Source of the DNA: Lachnospiraceae bacterium | GTDB taxonomy: Bacteria > Bacillota > Clostridia > Lachnospirales > Lachnospiraceae | Direction: 5' to 3' | Length of the DNA: 64,000 nt | Assembly: GCA_017399685.1 (NCBI GenBank) | Contig: JAFQBM010000008.1 | Coordinates: forward strand, 24,115 to 88,114 | Part shown: in pieces, positions 44,849-54,952 of the stretch | Position numbering within the stretch: the first letter of the stretch is position 1 | Layout of the letters: each line of letters opens with the position of its first letter | Translations under genes and position numbers: made by a program | The notes under the pieces: model-generated | The model's input: the letters and a program-made list of their open reading frames with translations, nothing else | The model's database searches: none | What the model was told of the DNA's origin: nothing

Positions 44849-44983
44849 AATTTCATAGCTGTTTTACACTTCTATTATTTTATATATTAGTTTCTCTAGA
44901 ACTTACGAAACTCCAATCATTCACAAAATATCTTATAAACCGCTATCAGCGTGGCTATTTCGTTTATTAAGCATTTTGGATGA

Positions 44984-46159
44984 TTAATAATTCTCTTTTC
45001 TTACTTCGAAGTAACTTTGTGGATGATTACATACAGGGCAAACTTCCGGTGCTTCTAATCCCACTACTACATGACCACAGTTACGGCATTCCCACATAGT
45101 AACACCACTCTTTTTGAATACTTCCATGGCTTCTACATTATGAAGCAACGCTCTGTATCTTTCTTCATGCATTTTTTCAATGGCAGCAACACCTCTGAAC
45201 TGTGCTGCTAATTCAGTAAAACCTTCTTCTTCCGCTTCCTTCGCCATACGCTCGTACATATCAGTCCATTCTGCATTTTCACCTTCTGCTGCATGCAAAA
45301 GGTTTGCTGGAGTATCTCCTAATTCTCCTAATGCCTTAAACCATAGTTTTGCATGTTCTTTTTCATTTTCTGCAGTCTGTAAAAATAATGCTGCAATCTG
45401 CTCATATCCTGCTTTCTTTGCTACGGAAGCAAAATAAGTATATTTATTTCTGGCCTGTGATTCTCCTGCAAATGCTTCCCATAAGTTCTTTTCTGTCTTT
45501 GTTCCTGCGTACTTGTTTGTTCCCATTTCTTTTTTCTCCTTTACTATTTTTTCAAAATCAGACGCCGGGTGTTTGCACAACGGACAAACAAAATCTTCCG
45601 GCAACTCTTCACCTACATATTCATAACCACAAATGGTGCATCTGAAAATGGTCTGCCCATCTTCTGTCCTTCCAACTTCCTGTGGTTTCGGCTTAATATT
45701 ATTATGATAATAACTGTAAGTAGCCGATTGGACACTGCTTAATACCTTCATATCTGTAACTTCTGCAATAAAAAGTGTATGAGAGCCCAAGTCCTCCATT
45801 TTTTCTACTTTTGCAGAAATATAAGAATTGGTACCCTGTGTAATATACCGGATACCATTATCAGCAGTTTTAAAATCATGAAATCCTTCAAACTTATCTG
45901 TATCCTTTCCAGACTGGAAACCAAATCTCTTGAATAAATCAAATTTCGCCTGTTCACTGATGACAGATACTGTGAAAACTCCTGTGTCCACAATCATATC
46001 ATGGGTATAATTTGCCTTGTTTACCGCAATACTGATACGATTAGGTTCCGATGTTACCTGTTGGACTGTATTAATAATACATCCATTGTCCTTTCCATCC
46101 TTCTTCGCAGTAAGGACAAATAACCCATAACTTAAACAATTCATCGCTTTTTTATCCAC
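44984..46159 (-). CDS. Flavin reductase-rubredoxin-rubrerythrin fusion
   Basis: 391 residues in one frame. About 1-155: FMN-binding flavin-reductase domain as in high-molecular-weight rubredoxin ([34 protein letters not shown]). About 172-208: rubredoxin ([10 protein letters not shown]...[11 protein letters not shown]). About 214-350: rubrerythrin diiron four-helix domain ([37 protein letters not shown]). End: a second rubredoxin-like knuckle ([10 protein letters not shown]...CPVCNHP). It should carry electrons from NAD(P)H-linked donors via FMN and Fe centres to reduce peroxide or O2. GTG start at 46159 after AAGGAGG. Confidence 0.93.
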   Translation of the reverse strand: MDKKAMNCLSYGLFVLTAKKDGKDNGCIINTVQQVTSEPNRISIAVNKANYTHDMIVDTGVFTVSVISEQAKFDLFKRFGFQSGKDTDKFEGFHDFKTADNGIRYITQGTNSYISAKVEKMEDLGSHTLFIAEVTDMKVLSSVQSATYSYYHNNIKPKPQEVGRTEDGQTIFRCTICGYEYVGEELPEDFVCPLCKHPASDFEKIVKEKKEMGTNKYAGTKTEKNLWEAFAGESQARNKYTYFASVAKKAGYEQIAALFLQTAENEKEHAKLWFKALGELGDTPANLLHAAEGENAEWTDMYERMAKEAEEEGFTELAAQFRGVAAIEKMHEERYRALLHNVEAMEVFKKSGVTMWECRNCGHVVVGLEAPEVCPVCNHPQSYFEVRKENY

Positions 46160-46404
46160 TCAAAGACCTCCTTTTTCGTTCAAGTTATTAACTATACCAT
46201 TATAACCTATTTCTATTAATTTTTCATCATAAAATATACATTTTACATTATTATGTACCCCCCAAATTTTTTCTTTGCTTAAAATGCAGAAAAGAGCAAG
46301 TCCCCCTTTTTTCTGAGAGTCTTACCCTTTTCCGGTTAAACATTATGTGTTGATTTCAAACTCATGCTTTTTTGCAAACATGACCTCTGAATTCTGACAT
46401 CAAA

Positions 46405-49400
46405 TTATTTTACCCATACACCTTCATGATTAATCTTATATCCATCAATCACTGTATCGGTTGCCATAGCACCATCTTCATTCAAGTAATACCATAGACC
46501 TTTATCCTTTATCCAGCCGGTCTTCATAGAGCCATCTGCATTTAAATAATACCAGGTTCCTTTGTCTTTTACCCAGCCGGTCTTCATAGAGCCATCTGTA
46601 TTTAGATAATACCAGGTTCCTTTGTCTTTTACCCAGCCGGTCTTCATAGAGCCATCTGTATTTAGATAATACCAGGTTCCTTTGTCTTTTACCCAGCCGG
46701 TCTTCATAGAGCCATCTGTATTTAGATAATACCAGATTCCTTTGTCTTTTACCCAGCCGGTCTTCATAGAGCCATCTGTATTCAAATAATACCAGGTTCC
46801 TTTGTCTTTTACCCAACCAGTCTTCATTGCTCCGTCTGCATTCAAGTAATACCAGGTTCCCTCATGCTTTAACCAGCCGGTTTTCATCATACCAACTTCA
46901 TCAAAGTAATACCATTGATTGTCTTTTTTATACCATTGATTGCTTACGATGTTTCCGTCCTGATAAAAATAACGATTTCCATCCTTATCCGTATGCCATC
47001 CATTTTCCGGTTTTCCACTTTGTGGTGGAGTACTTGGAGTACTTGGAATTACAGAAATGGATGGTCCGGAAGGTAATATTGGAAGAAATGGATTCTTGCC
47101 TTCCTCATTATCTGAGTCTTGAGAAGATTGTTCTTTCAATACCACTGTACCTCCGTTTCCTTCTGCAGGAATACTGATAGTAACAGTCTTATCTGCTTTT
47201 ACTTTATAAGCCTCTTCATTATATAAATCAATCAATATAGTACCAGGCTGATAATTTGTTGCAAAAGTTGCAGTTTTAGTCTCATCCGTTACATTTAATG
47301 CTACCACAAGACTATCACTTCCATAGTTTCTTTCAAATACAAGATACTTTAAGTCATCAGAACCTGCAAGTTTCGTTCTTGTACCCTTTGCAAACACCTC
47401 TGTATTATCATTTCTTATTTCTAACATCTTCTTATAATGAGCATAAATTGCATTGTCTTCGTTGGCAATTGACCAATCAAAGTCATAACGATTATCCTGA
47501 TATGGATAATTATTTGCCCCTGACAAACCAATTTCTTCACCGTAATAAATAACCGGCTGTCCTTTGGAAGTTAATTGTAATGAAGCCGCTACCATCATCT
47601 TTGCAACAGCAGTATCCTCATCAAAATTTTGTCTTAAACCATATAAGAATCCCTCTTCATCATGGCTGCTTAAGAAGGCGCCCATTGTAGCGGTGTTGTC
47701 AACAGCTGCATTTCTTGACTCGAAGTAGGTTTCAACGCTGTCAATTTTACCATTTACAACAAAATCACTTGCCATATTGTTGAAATCGAAATCAAGCAGA
47801 GAGTCCATAGTACCTGTTCCTAAATTATCAAAAGTACTTGCGTAACCAGCACCATAGTATTCACCGATCATCTTAAATTCAGGATTTTCCTCTGTTAATG
47901 CATTCTTAAATGCTGTCCAGGTCGTATTATCCACATGCTTTACTGTATCAACACGGAAATAATCGATGTCAAACTTCGTCATCCATTGTACCTGCCACTT
48001 AATTACCTTATCCCTAACTTCCGGATTTTCAGTAACAAAGTCTGGAAGACCTGCCTGACCACCACCATGGATATAATCATTTTCGTCTGCATCATCACGA
48101 ATCATTCCAGCAAATCTTTCCTCTGTATCCGCACCATATCCGGTATGATTTACTACTACGTCAACCATAATCTTCATATCACGATTATGGGCTTCCTCAA
48201 TAAGGGTTGCAAATTCTTCTTCTGTTCCAAGAGCAGGATTTAAAGCTTCAAAATTATCTGCCCAGTATCCATGATAAGCTGCATTATAAGGAACGTCTTC
48301 TGAACCTGTTCCACTTACGGTTGTACCATCAATATTATCTACAATCGGTGTAATCCATATTGTATTTACTCCTAAATCCTTAAGATAATCCAATTTTTCA
48401 GTAACACCTGCAAAGTCACCACCATGATACAATCCAGGATTTTCTCCATAAGTATCTGCACCGTTTGCTGCATTATTAGATGAATTTCCGTCAAAGAAAC
48501 GGTCTGTTACCATAAAATAAATAACAGCCTCATCCCAATCAAAATCATCCTCACTCTTTGCCACTACGGTAACATCTACGGTTGTTTTGTATTCATTACC
48601 ATATTGGTCAACCACCGTAATTGGAAGAGTTTTCTTTCCTTCTGCTACAGAATCTTTTACTGACAATACTACTGCTAATAATTCTGTGTCAATTTTATAC
48701 TGGCTGCTTAACCCTAAAGCGCTTGCATCCACATACGCTTCCGCAATCTCCATAGTTTCTAAGTTATTGCCTTGGATTACAAGTGATAACACATTATTTT
48801 GTGTTGAATTCATAGAAGTCATCTGCAATGATGCCTTAAGGCTTGCATTGTACTTACGATATTCATATACAGAATAGTCTGTTCCACTTACATTTTTTGT
48901 ATTTTCATTGAATCTGTCTAATTCATATGTACCATTTATGTTATATCTGTATGTATGCTCTCCTTCTACTAAACCTGTCTTTTTGTAGACAAATCTCTGA
49001 GTTTGTGCATCATAAGTCATACTATATTCTTGTCCGTCTACTTCCACTTTCACAGTTCCAAGACCAGACAATGTTCCATCCAGATACTTGGCATCATCAC
49101 GATAGTAAAAGTAAGTACTGTTGTCTTTCGTATCAATATAATAACCTGTATTGTATGGATATTGTAATTGTGGTTCTGAGCCTTCCAGCATATAGGACTT
49201 GATAATAGTCTGATCTAATGGTGTTACAATAGAATGATCTCCACCATCTTTATTTGCCCATTCATTGTCTCCAACGGTCTGTTTTACACAGAATGATAAG
49301 CTCGAAACACTAGAAGTAATTGGAACTTTGGCAACGCCTTTTCCATTCTCTTCTACAAAGTCTACGGTTACTGCTCCGCCAAAACCACTATTCCAGGTAT

Positions 49401-50832
49401 AGATTCCCCAGCCGTCGTAATTTCCGTCAGCTCTTTCATACTCTAACACAACGTATCTTGGGTCTTCCTTCTTTACCACAGGTTTTTCTACGGTAATTCC
49501 TTGTCCATGCACATACCATGCTGTCACTTCAGTGTTTCCTTCTGGCATCTCAAAATATTGATTTCCATCCTGACCACCATTCCAATCACCTGCAACGATT
49601 CTGCCGATGATACCTAGTTTCGTATATGGTACTTTAATCTCTGTGGTCAACCAAGTGATACCATTCTCTTCATCCACAAGAGTTCCGGTAAAGGTATATC
49701 CCTGATTTCCTCTTCCAGTATTATCATTCGCCCAAACCCATAAGTCCGGACCATTTACATCCACACTGGTGGCATTTGGATTATAGTAACGAATGGTAAA
49801 GGTATAAATTTTGTCTACTGCATTTACAGTAACATCTTTACTATACCCATTATAGGAAACGGAAACAGTTACTGCTGTTTTTGAATAAGCTGCAGGCACT
49901 GTCAACACACCATCCGTTAAAGTTACACCTGCATTTTTATCCTCTTCTGTGATAGAATAAGTTACATTAACTCCGTTTTCAGCAGTTCCATCTCCGGCAT
50001 AATAAGTAGCAGTAGATGGTAAAGTAAGACTCTTTCCCTTTTCTACCTCCATTTCTCCTGATAGAACTAAATCTTGTATGTATGTTGGTGTAACAGTAAC
50101 ACCCATGGTATCGTCTGCTTTATTGATACTAAATGTTACATTTGCAGGGGCTGATAAAGTATAGGTTCTATTATCGTTTCCTCCCCAAGGTTTATTCCAG
50201 CCATTTTCAGCAGGATTTTGTAATACCTTATATTCATAATTTCCTGCTGGTACATTATTTAAGGTTGCGGTATATTCGTCAGTGGAACCAACCTGTGAAA
50301 AATTAGGGTCGGCAGTTTGATCCCAGGCAATTCCAGGAATATTACCAACTAATAAAAATGGTGGAAATGACTCAAAGGAAGTCAATCTTTCAGTACATGA
50401 TTCATCTTTATACAAGGCACCATTTTTATAATATAAGTCTCCACTATAGGAAGCCATATTTGCCTCATATCCTTTACCACTGGTGTTTGAACTTCCATCC
50501 GAGTTTAAAAATTGGAATCCTTCTACACTGCCTTGAATGGTTAAGGTATACCAATCATTTTCTTCAGCTGTTAATTTATACCTTTTCACATTCCAAGCAG
50601 CAAAATCCTCTTCTGTTGCATTTGTTATGGTAGCGGTTCCTGCCTGCCAATACTGCATATAAACTTCATCGTAACCTAATCCACCATCTGCTCCATTGTA
50701 AACATGCAAGGTGACGTTCATTCCAGTTCCATCTTCTGCATAAACTGGTGTACCAGCTGGTAATAAAGTTACAAACATACCAATTATCATTATAATACTT
50801 AATATTTTTCTTGTTATTTTGTATTTCTTCAA
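46405..50832 (-). CDS. Large secreted amylase/pullulanase (GH13) with cell-wall-binding repeats
   Basis: About 1475 residues. Signal peptide (ILSIIMIIGMFVTLLPAG ... VYA), then carbohydrate-binding and Ig-like modules: an X25-type domain (LLVGNIPGIAWD), an Ig-like repeat, and CBM41-like modules (YERADGNYDGWGIYTWNSGF). GH13 catalytic domain: VDVVVNHTG, nucleophile DYFRVDTVKH, acid KMIGEYYG, SSHDEEG. A Pro-rich linker and about ten GW-type repeats (GWVKDKGTWYYLNTDGSMKT) close the protein and bind wall teichoic or choline-like groups. It keeps starch breakdown at the cell surface. I favour the TTG at 50832 (AGAAGG upstream). ATG at 50865 lacks a ribosome site. Confidence 0.92.
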   Translation of the reverse strand: MKKYKITRKILSIIMIIGMFVTLLPAGTPVYAEDGTGMNVTLHVYNGADGGLGYDEVYMQYWQAGTATITNATEEDFAAWNVKRYKLTAEENDWYTLTIQGSVEGFQFLNSDGSSNTSGKGYEANMASYSGDLYYKNGALYKDESCTERLTSFESFPPFLLVGNIPGIAWDQTADPNFSQVGSTDEYTATLNNVPAGNYEYKVLQNPAENGWNKPWGGNDNRTYTLSAPANVTFSINKADDTMGVTVTPTYIQDLVLSGEMEVEKGKSLTLPSTATYYAGDGTAENGVNVTYSITEEDKNAGVTLTDGVLTVPAAYSKTAVTVSVSYNGYSKDVTVNAVDKIYTFTIRYYNPNATSVDVNGPDLWVWANDNTGRGNQGYTFTGTLVDEENGITWLTTEIKVPYTKLGIIGRIVAGDWNGGQDGNQYFEMPEGNTEVTAWYVHGQGITVEKPVVKKEDPRYVVLEYERADGNYDGWGIYTWNSGFGGAVTVDFVEENGKGVAKVPITSSVSSLSFCVKQTVGDNEWANKDGGDHSIVTPLDQTIIKSYMLEGSEPQLQYPYNTGYYIDTKDNSTYFYYRDDAKYLDGTLSGLGTVKVEVDGQEYSMTYDAQTQRFVYKKTGLVEGEHTYRYNINGTYELDRFNENTKNVSGTDYSVYEYRKYNASLKASLQMTSMNSTQNNVLSLVIQGNNLETMEIAEAYVDASALGLSSQYKIDTELLAVVLSVKDSVAEGKKTLPITVVDQYGNEYKTTVDVTVVAKSEDDFDWDEAVIYFMVTDRFFDGNSSNNAANGADTYGENPGLYHGGDFAGVTEKLDYLKDLGVNTIWITPIVDNIDGTTVSGTGSEDVPYNAAYHGYWADNFEALNPALGTEEEFATLIEEAHNRDMKIMVDVVVNHTGYGADTEERFAGMIRDDADENDYIHGGGQAGLPDFVTENPEVRDKVIKWQVQWMTKFDIDYFRVDTVKHVDNTTWTAFKNALTEENPEFKMIGEYYGAGYASTFDNLGTGTMDSLLDFDFNNMASDFVVNGKIDSVETYFESRNAAVDNTATMGAFLSSHDEEGFLYGLRQNFDEDTAVAKMMVAASLQLTSKGQPVIYYGEEIGLSGANNYPYQDNRYDFDWSIANEDNAIYAHYKKMLEIRNDNTEVFAKGTRTKLAGSDDLKYLVFERNYGSDSLVVALNVTDETKTATFATNYQPGTILIDLYNEEAYKVKADKTVTISIPAEGNGGTVVLKEQSSQDSDNEEGKNPFLPILPSGPSISVIPSTPSTPPQSGKPENGWHTDKDGNRYFYQDGNIVSNQWYKKDNQWYYFDEVGMMKTGWLKHEGTWYYLNADGAMKTGWVKDKGTWYYLNTDGSMKTGWVKDKGIWYYLNTDGSMKTGWVKDKGTWYYLNTDGSMKTGWVKDKGTWYYLNTDGSMKTGWVKDKGTWYYLNADGSMKTGWIKDKGLWYYLNEDGAMATDTVIDGYKINHEGVWVK
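46490..46990. repeat. 60-bp tandem repeats encoding wall-binding units
   Basis: The 3' end of the amylase gene holds consecutive near-identical 60-bp units (core of each on plus strand: TTTACCCAGCCGGTCTTCAT). The central ones differ by only a few bases. This is recent unit duplication, so copy number is likely variable. Confidence 0.85.
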
Positions 50833-51116
50833 AACCTTACCTTCTTTCCTTTTTATTTTCTTCATAAATAGTTTTTTAAATAAATTTCCACAACCTGAAT
50901 GACTCACAAATCATCCAAGGTAAAGGATTCGACTTCTATCAGCCACCACTTTGAAGCCTGTTTCTGTTTCCCCAATACCTTTTGCATCACTCCTTTACAT
51001 ACCTGCCTCAACTCCTTTTCTGCTCAATTATCACTATTTTATATGAACCATAGAGCTTTTTCAATCGATTTTTCGTTCAAAAAATAACGATTTTTTTATA
51101 CATAATTACGATAAAT

Positions 51117-51153
51117 AAACCTCGATGATTCATGTGGTGAATCACCGAGGTTT
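51117..51153 (-). terminator. Terminator hairpin after the MATE pseudogene
   Basis: AAACCTCG...TGATTCA/TGAATCA...CGAGGTTT stem, then TTTATTTAT on the minus strand. The 50833-51116 interval shows no other clear element. Confidence 0.6.
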
Positions 51154-51178
51154 CATTGTTTCCTATTCATAATATTTT

Positions 51179-51750
51179 TTACAGTTTTTGTTTCAAACGT
51201 TTCATTGCTTTAAACTCAAACCAGACCATAAGGATGGCTATGATGGCTGCTACCCCGTCTGAAATCGGTCCTGCATAAAGAATTCCATCAATCCCCATAA
51301 TTGCAGGCAGTATTAGTAATAACGGCAACAAGAATATAATCTGTCTGGTTAAAGACAAAAATACACCTTTTATAGCCTTACCGATGGATGTAAAGAAGGT
51401 AAAAGAATCAATCCACAGGCAAACAACATCACCAAAGCATTTCCTACATAATGAATTGCCTTGTTCTTCTCTCCCCGCCCTAAGGACAAGTTAAAGCAAG
51501 ACGCCCCGCCAATACCAAATAATAGCGCCAGTGCAATACAGGACGTCGATAAAGGAAATGCAATATTGGTTGCTGCATTTCCCAATGTACCTACTTTCTG
51601 TCCAATAAACAACTGGTCTACAATGTTATATACTGCCCCCACAAGCATAGCAATAATACTTGGTACTGCAAATTGAAACATTAATTTTGAGACCTGCTCC
51701 GTTTGTAATGGATTTTCTTTCGAAGTTACTGTCTGACTCATTATACTCAC
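51179..51750 (-). pseudogene. MATE-family transporter with large internal deletion
   Basis: The first ~115 codons match a MATE N-terminus (KLMFQFAVPSIIAMLVGAVY, NIVDQLFIGQ). The last ~65 codons (FFTSIGKAIKGVFLSLTRQI, then GIDGILYAGPISDGVAA) match a MATE C-terminus. About 250 central codons are missing and the joint near 51395 is out of frame, so the upstream frame stops at 51370. Confidence 0.8.
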
Positions 51751-51904
51751 ACTTTCTTAAAAATTTTATCTTTTTTGTATCACTATATATTTTCCCGAAA
51801 TCATTTACGGTTTAAATGATTGAAACTTAATATTGCAAATTTCAAAACTGCTATTAGCATACCATTATATCGTTCCTTTATACAACACCCTTATTTCAAA
51901 TTAT

Positions 51905-51946
51905 TAAAAATCCCCCTCAAAACCTCAGTTTTGAAGGGGATTTTTT
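51905..51946. terminator. Bidirectional terminator after the CBM26 amylase
   Basis: AAAAATCCCCCTCAAAAC pairs with GTTTTGAAGGGGATTTTTT (one unpaired C), with A-rich and T-rich ends on both strands. Confidence 0.75.
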
Positions 51947-51986
51947 AACAATACAATATTAGACCTCGAAAATTTTCTTGGCTAAA

Positions 51987-54200
51987 TTATGAATAACTAG
52001 ACCAACTTCCGTTATTATAAATCATTCCTGTACCATTTAAAGTAATGTCAACGGTTTGTGAACCATTTCCGTTATTGAAAATGATATACTTTGCATCGGA
52101 AGGAACTTCAATTTTGTATGTACCATTTCCAACACTGGTCATCTGTACACCTGGCCATGTAGTCATCTTTGTGTTACTGTCACTCCAATAGTAAGCATAT
52201 ACACTATTCCAGTTATTTGTATTCTTGTAATAAATGTTTTTATCAATAGGGATGATAGTGCCATTGCCATAATCTGACCAGCTGCCATTATTATAAATTT
52301 TATTTAATCCTGCCAGTGTCAAATCATCAGTCTTTGTGCCACTGCCATTATTGAAGATAATATATTTTGCATCCTCAGGAATGGAAGTACCATATGAATT
52401 ATCCCCAACACTGGTCATCTGTACACCTGGCCATGTAGTCATCTTTGTGTTGCTGTCACTCCAGTAGTAAGCGTATACATTGCTCCAATTGCTTGTGTTT
52501 TTATAATAAATGTTATGGATGGTTGGTTTGATAGGATCACTGCCATACTTCGACCAGCTGCCATTGTTATAAATCATATCCATACCCGGAAGATCCAAAT
52601 CATCTGTCTTTGAACTTCCTTGGTTGCTGAAAATGATATTAGTAGCATTCTTAGGAATTTCTACACTATATTCATTGTTACCAATGCTGGTCATTGGCAC
52701 ACCTGGCCATGTAGTCATATTCTTATTACTGTCGCTCCAATAGTAAGCATATACATTGTTCCAATTGTTCGTATTTTTGTAGTATACTGTACCTTTTTCT
52801 GTTGGTGGAGGTGTTACACCATCCTTGTAAATTACTGCAATACCTGATGAACCAATCTTTCCTGTAATAGTAGTTGATGTAACAGTCCATTTTTCACCTG
52901 TGATTTCATCCACATAAGTACCTGGTTCAGCTAAGCTTCCACCATTTGGAACTGAAACACTAAAGTTTCCGCCACTACCTGCTACAATAACCGCACCAGT
53001 ATTACGAGTAACAACCGCACAGTTGTTTCCTGTCGTATAGTAGTCAGGCTGTCCAATCATTGCATTATGGAAATGATTTACTGCTGCTACTTCGATGCTT
53101 GTGAAGTGAGTACTTCCCTTCTGTCCTGCTCTAATGCTTTCTTTATTTGTAGAAGCCGGACGTGAGAAGTATAAAGCTGATACCCCATTACGGCTTGCTG
53201 CAACAGCATACGCACGGTCAATTACATTCTGGCTCATGCCATTTGAGTATCCCCAATCCTGATTGTTTGACCAGGTATCATGACTTTCGCCCCAATAAAT
53301 TAATTTATCATTTGAAATACCACGAGCAGACCAGTTACCATAAGCTTCCGGTGCCTTACCTGATGCAAAAGCTTCACGAAGATCTTTTCCATAATTACTA
53401 TCTGTAACTGTAATGTAATTTGTATACTCTTTCATCAGACCCTCATTACCGGTTTTACGATCGTCCGGACCTACAAGGATTTCACCATAGTGGTATAATC
53501 CCTGGCTTGTTACTGCAGGCCAGAAATTACAGCCTTCGCTTGGTAATGAAATATGTTTCGCTGCATCCCATCTGATACCATCAACACCCAATGATTTTAA
53601 TTCATTGATATAATTACTTACACATTGTTGAACATAGCTATGTTCACTGTTAATATCAGGCATACCAATTTCTCCATGAGTAACCTGATAACGATCTGTC
53701 CAATCTGTTACCTCACCATAGTGATGCCAGAACTGTCCATCCTTAAGGTCACCTTGGATATTGGAATGATCTCCTGCAAGGTGATTTGCAACCACGTCTA
53801 CGATTACTTTTATGCCATATTTATCTGCTTCTTCACAAAGTGAACGAAGTTCTTCCTTAGTTCCTATATCATTGTTAGCAACATAGAATCCAAGTGGCTG
53901 ATAAAGCCAGTACCATACTCCTGAATTTACAGAAGGCTGTGCAGGTGATGTCTGCACTGAAGTAAAACCTGCTGCTGCAATATTCGGAAGTTCAGCCTTA
54001 ATATCATTATATGTCCAATTAAAGCAGTGTAAAATAACACCATCCTGTATATCGTCTGCGAGTTTATAGTTGCTGCTATCTTGTTGTGCATTGACTGGCT
54101 CTGAATTAGGAATTGATATAATTCCTGCAAACGCCATACAAAGTGTTAAAATAATACATAAAATTCTGCTTTTTATGCTCTTTTTAAATTTGTAGTTCAT
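51987..54200 (-). CDS. Secreted alpha-amylase (GH13) with three CBM26-like starch-binding modules
   Basis: 737 residues. Signal peptide (ILCIILTLCMAFAGIISIP...VNA). Catalytic domain: VDVVANHLAG, nucleophile GVDGIRWDAAKH, acid HYGEILVG, WGESHDTW. After about residue 460 come three ~80-residue repeats (YYKNTNNWNNVYAYYWSDSN ... MIYNNGSWS), typical of CBM26. Cleaves alpha-1,4 bonds of starch. No wall anchor is seen, so probably released, unlike its larger neighbour. ATG at 54200 follows TAGGAGAG. Confidence 0.94.
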   Translation of the reverse strand: MNYKFKKSIKSRILCIILTLCMAFAGIISIPNSEPVNAQQDSSNYKLADDIQDGVILHCFNWTYNDIKAELPNIAAAGFTSVQTSPAQPSVNSGVWYWLYQPLGFYVANNDIGTKEELRSLCEEADKYGIKVIVDVVANHLAGDHSNIQGDLKDGQFWHHYGEVTDWTDRYQVTHGEIGMPDINSEHSYVQQCVSNYINELKSLGVDGIRWDAAKHISLPSEGCNFWPAVTSQGLYHYGEILVGPDDRKTGNEGLMKEYTNYITVTDSNYGKDLREAFASGKAPEAYGNWSARGISNDKLIYWGESHDTWSNNQDWGYSNGMSQNVIDRAYAVAASRNGVSALYFSRPASTNKESIRAGQKGSTHFTSIEVAAVNHFHNAMIGQPDYYTTGNNCAVVTRNTGAVIVAGSGGNFSVSVPNGGSLAEPGTYVDEITGEKWTVTSTTITGKIGSSGIAVIYKDGVTPPPTEKGTVYYKNTNNWNNVYAYYWSDSNKNMTTWPGVPMTSIGNNEYSVEIPKNATNIIFSNQGSSKTDDLDLPGMDMIYNNGSWSKYGSDPIKPTIHNIYYKNTSNWSNVYAYYWSDSNTKMTTWPGVQMTSVGDNSYGTSIPEDAKYIIFNNGSGTKTDDLTLAGLNKIYNNGSWSDYGNGTIIPIDKNIYYKNTNNWNSVYAYYWSDSNTKMTTWPGVQMTSVGNGTYKIEVPSDAKYIIFNNGNGSQTVDITLNGTGMIYNNGSWSSYS

Positions 54201-54952
54201 GTTTTCTCTCCTAAAATTTTATTTCATTGCTCAAACTTTATTAGAGAATATTAATGGAAATCTTACAACCTTAAGATTAACATTACCTGTTATTGGAATT
54301 TGCCAAAAATATAAATCAGCTTCTGCATATTAGCTAATTTATTTGTATACAAAAAAATACAAAGATTCGTTATATTGGGTTAAAACAGACAATATAAACA
54401 ACTTATTCCGTAAATTTCGACTTTTTTCGTACTTTTTGTCTATTGATTTTTATTCATTAGACTTTATAATACCTTATGAAAGATTCACCTCCTTTTAGAT
54501 TCGTTACATTTTAATCATTGGCATTCCAACTCCCACTACTGATTCTACCTTTCCATGAAAGAACGAATAGTAATGCTTCCAGCTGCAAATAGTGGCAATA
54601 CTATTCTTATCTATCCCTCTGCAAAGGAATATAGATGTCGATTGGAAGGTTCTGTAAAAAATCAGCAAAATTCTCTACCACTAGTATATAATATAGGAAA
54701 TTCGTAGTCAAGCCAGCAAAACATCGAATCTTTAAGGAGATTTTCGTTACTTTTTACTACTCTTCTCCTTTATATTACTTCATCCAATGTAAAAATGCTC
54801 TTATTTATTTACCAATTATTATGTCACCAGGTTCAAAATATCTTTTGAACCTGATATCACTATTAAAATTCCATTTGGTTCTTTTTTCAATATGGAAAAC
54901 CACTGCTGATTGTGCTTTAAAAATTTGTTTTACTGTCTGATCAAGAGTATTC
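54201..54952. other. Intergenic region with two hairpins
   Basis: 750 bp without a convincing gene. It must contain the amylase promoter (AT-rich, no clear consensus pair seen) and the 3' end of metG transcripts. Hairpins: GAATAGTA...TACTATTC around 54565-54613, and CAGGTTCAAAA-TATC-TTTTGAACCTG at 54828-54853 (11-bp perfect stem, no T-run). I found no clear CcpA cre site. Confidence 0.4.

Noticed and set aside
46502..46816. 104-codon repetitive ORF in a second minus-strand frame
   Set aside because: It is a frame shadow of the 60-bp repeats. It has no start signal and its sequence only mirrors the repeat.
46490..46990. Possible CRISPR-like or other regular repeat array
   Set aside because: The 60-bp units are contiguous without spacers and translate in frame as wall-binding repeats of the amylase.
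54201..54952. CcpA (cre) site or riboswitch upstream of the CBM26 amylase
   Set aside because: I could not find a sequence fitting the cre consensus, and the hairpins there lack features of a known riboswitch class.
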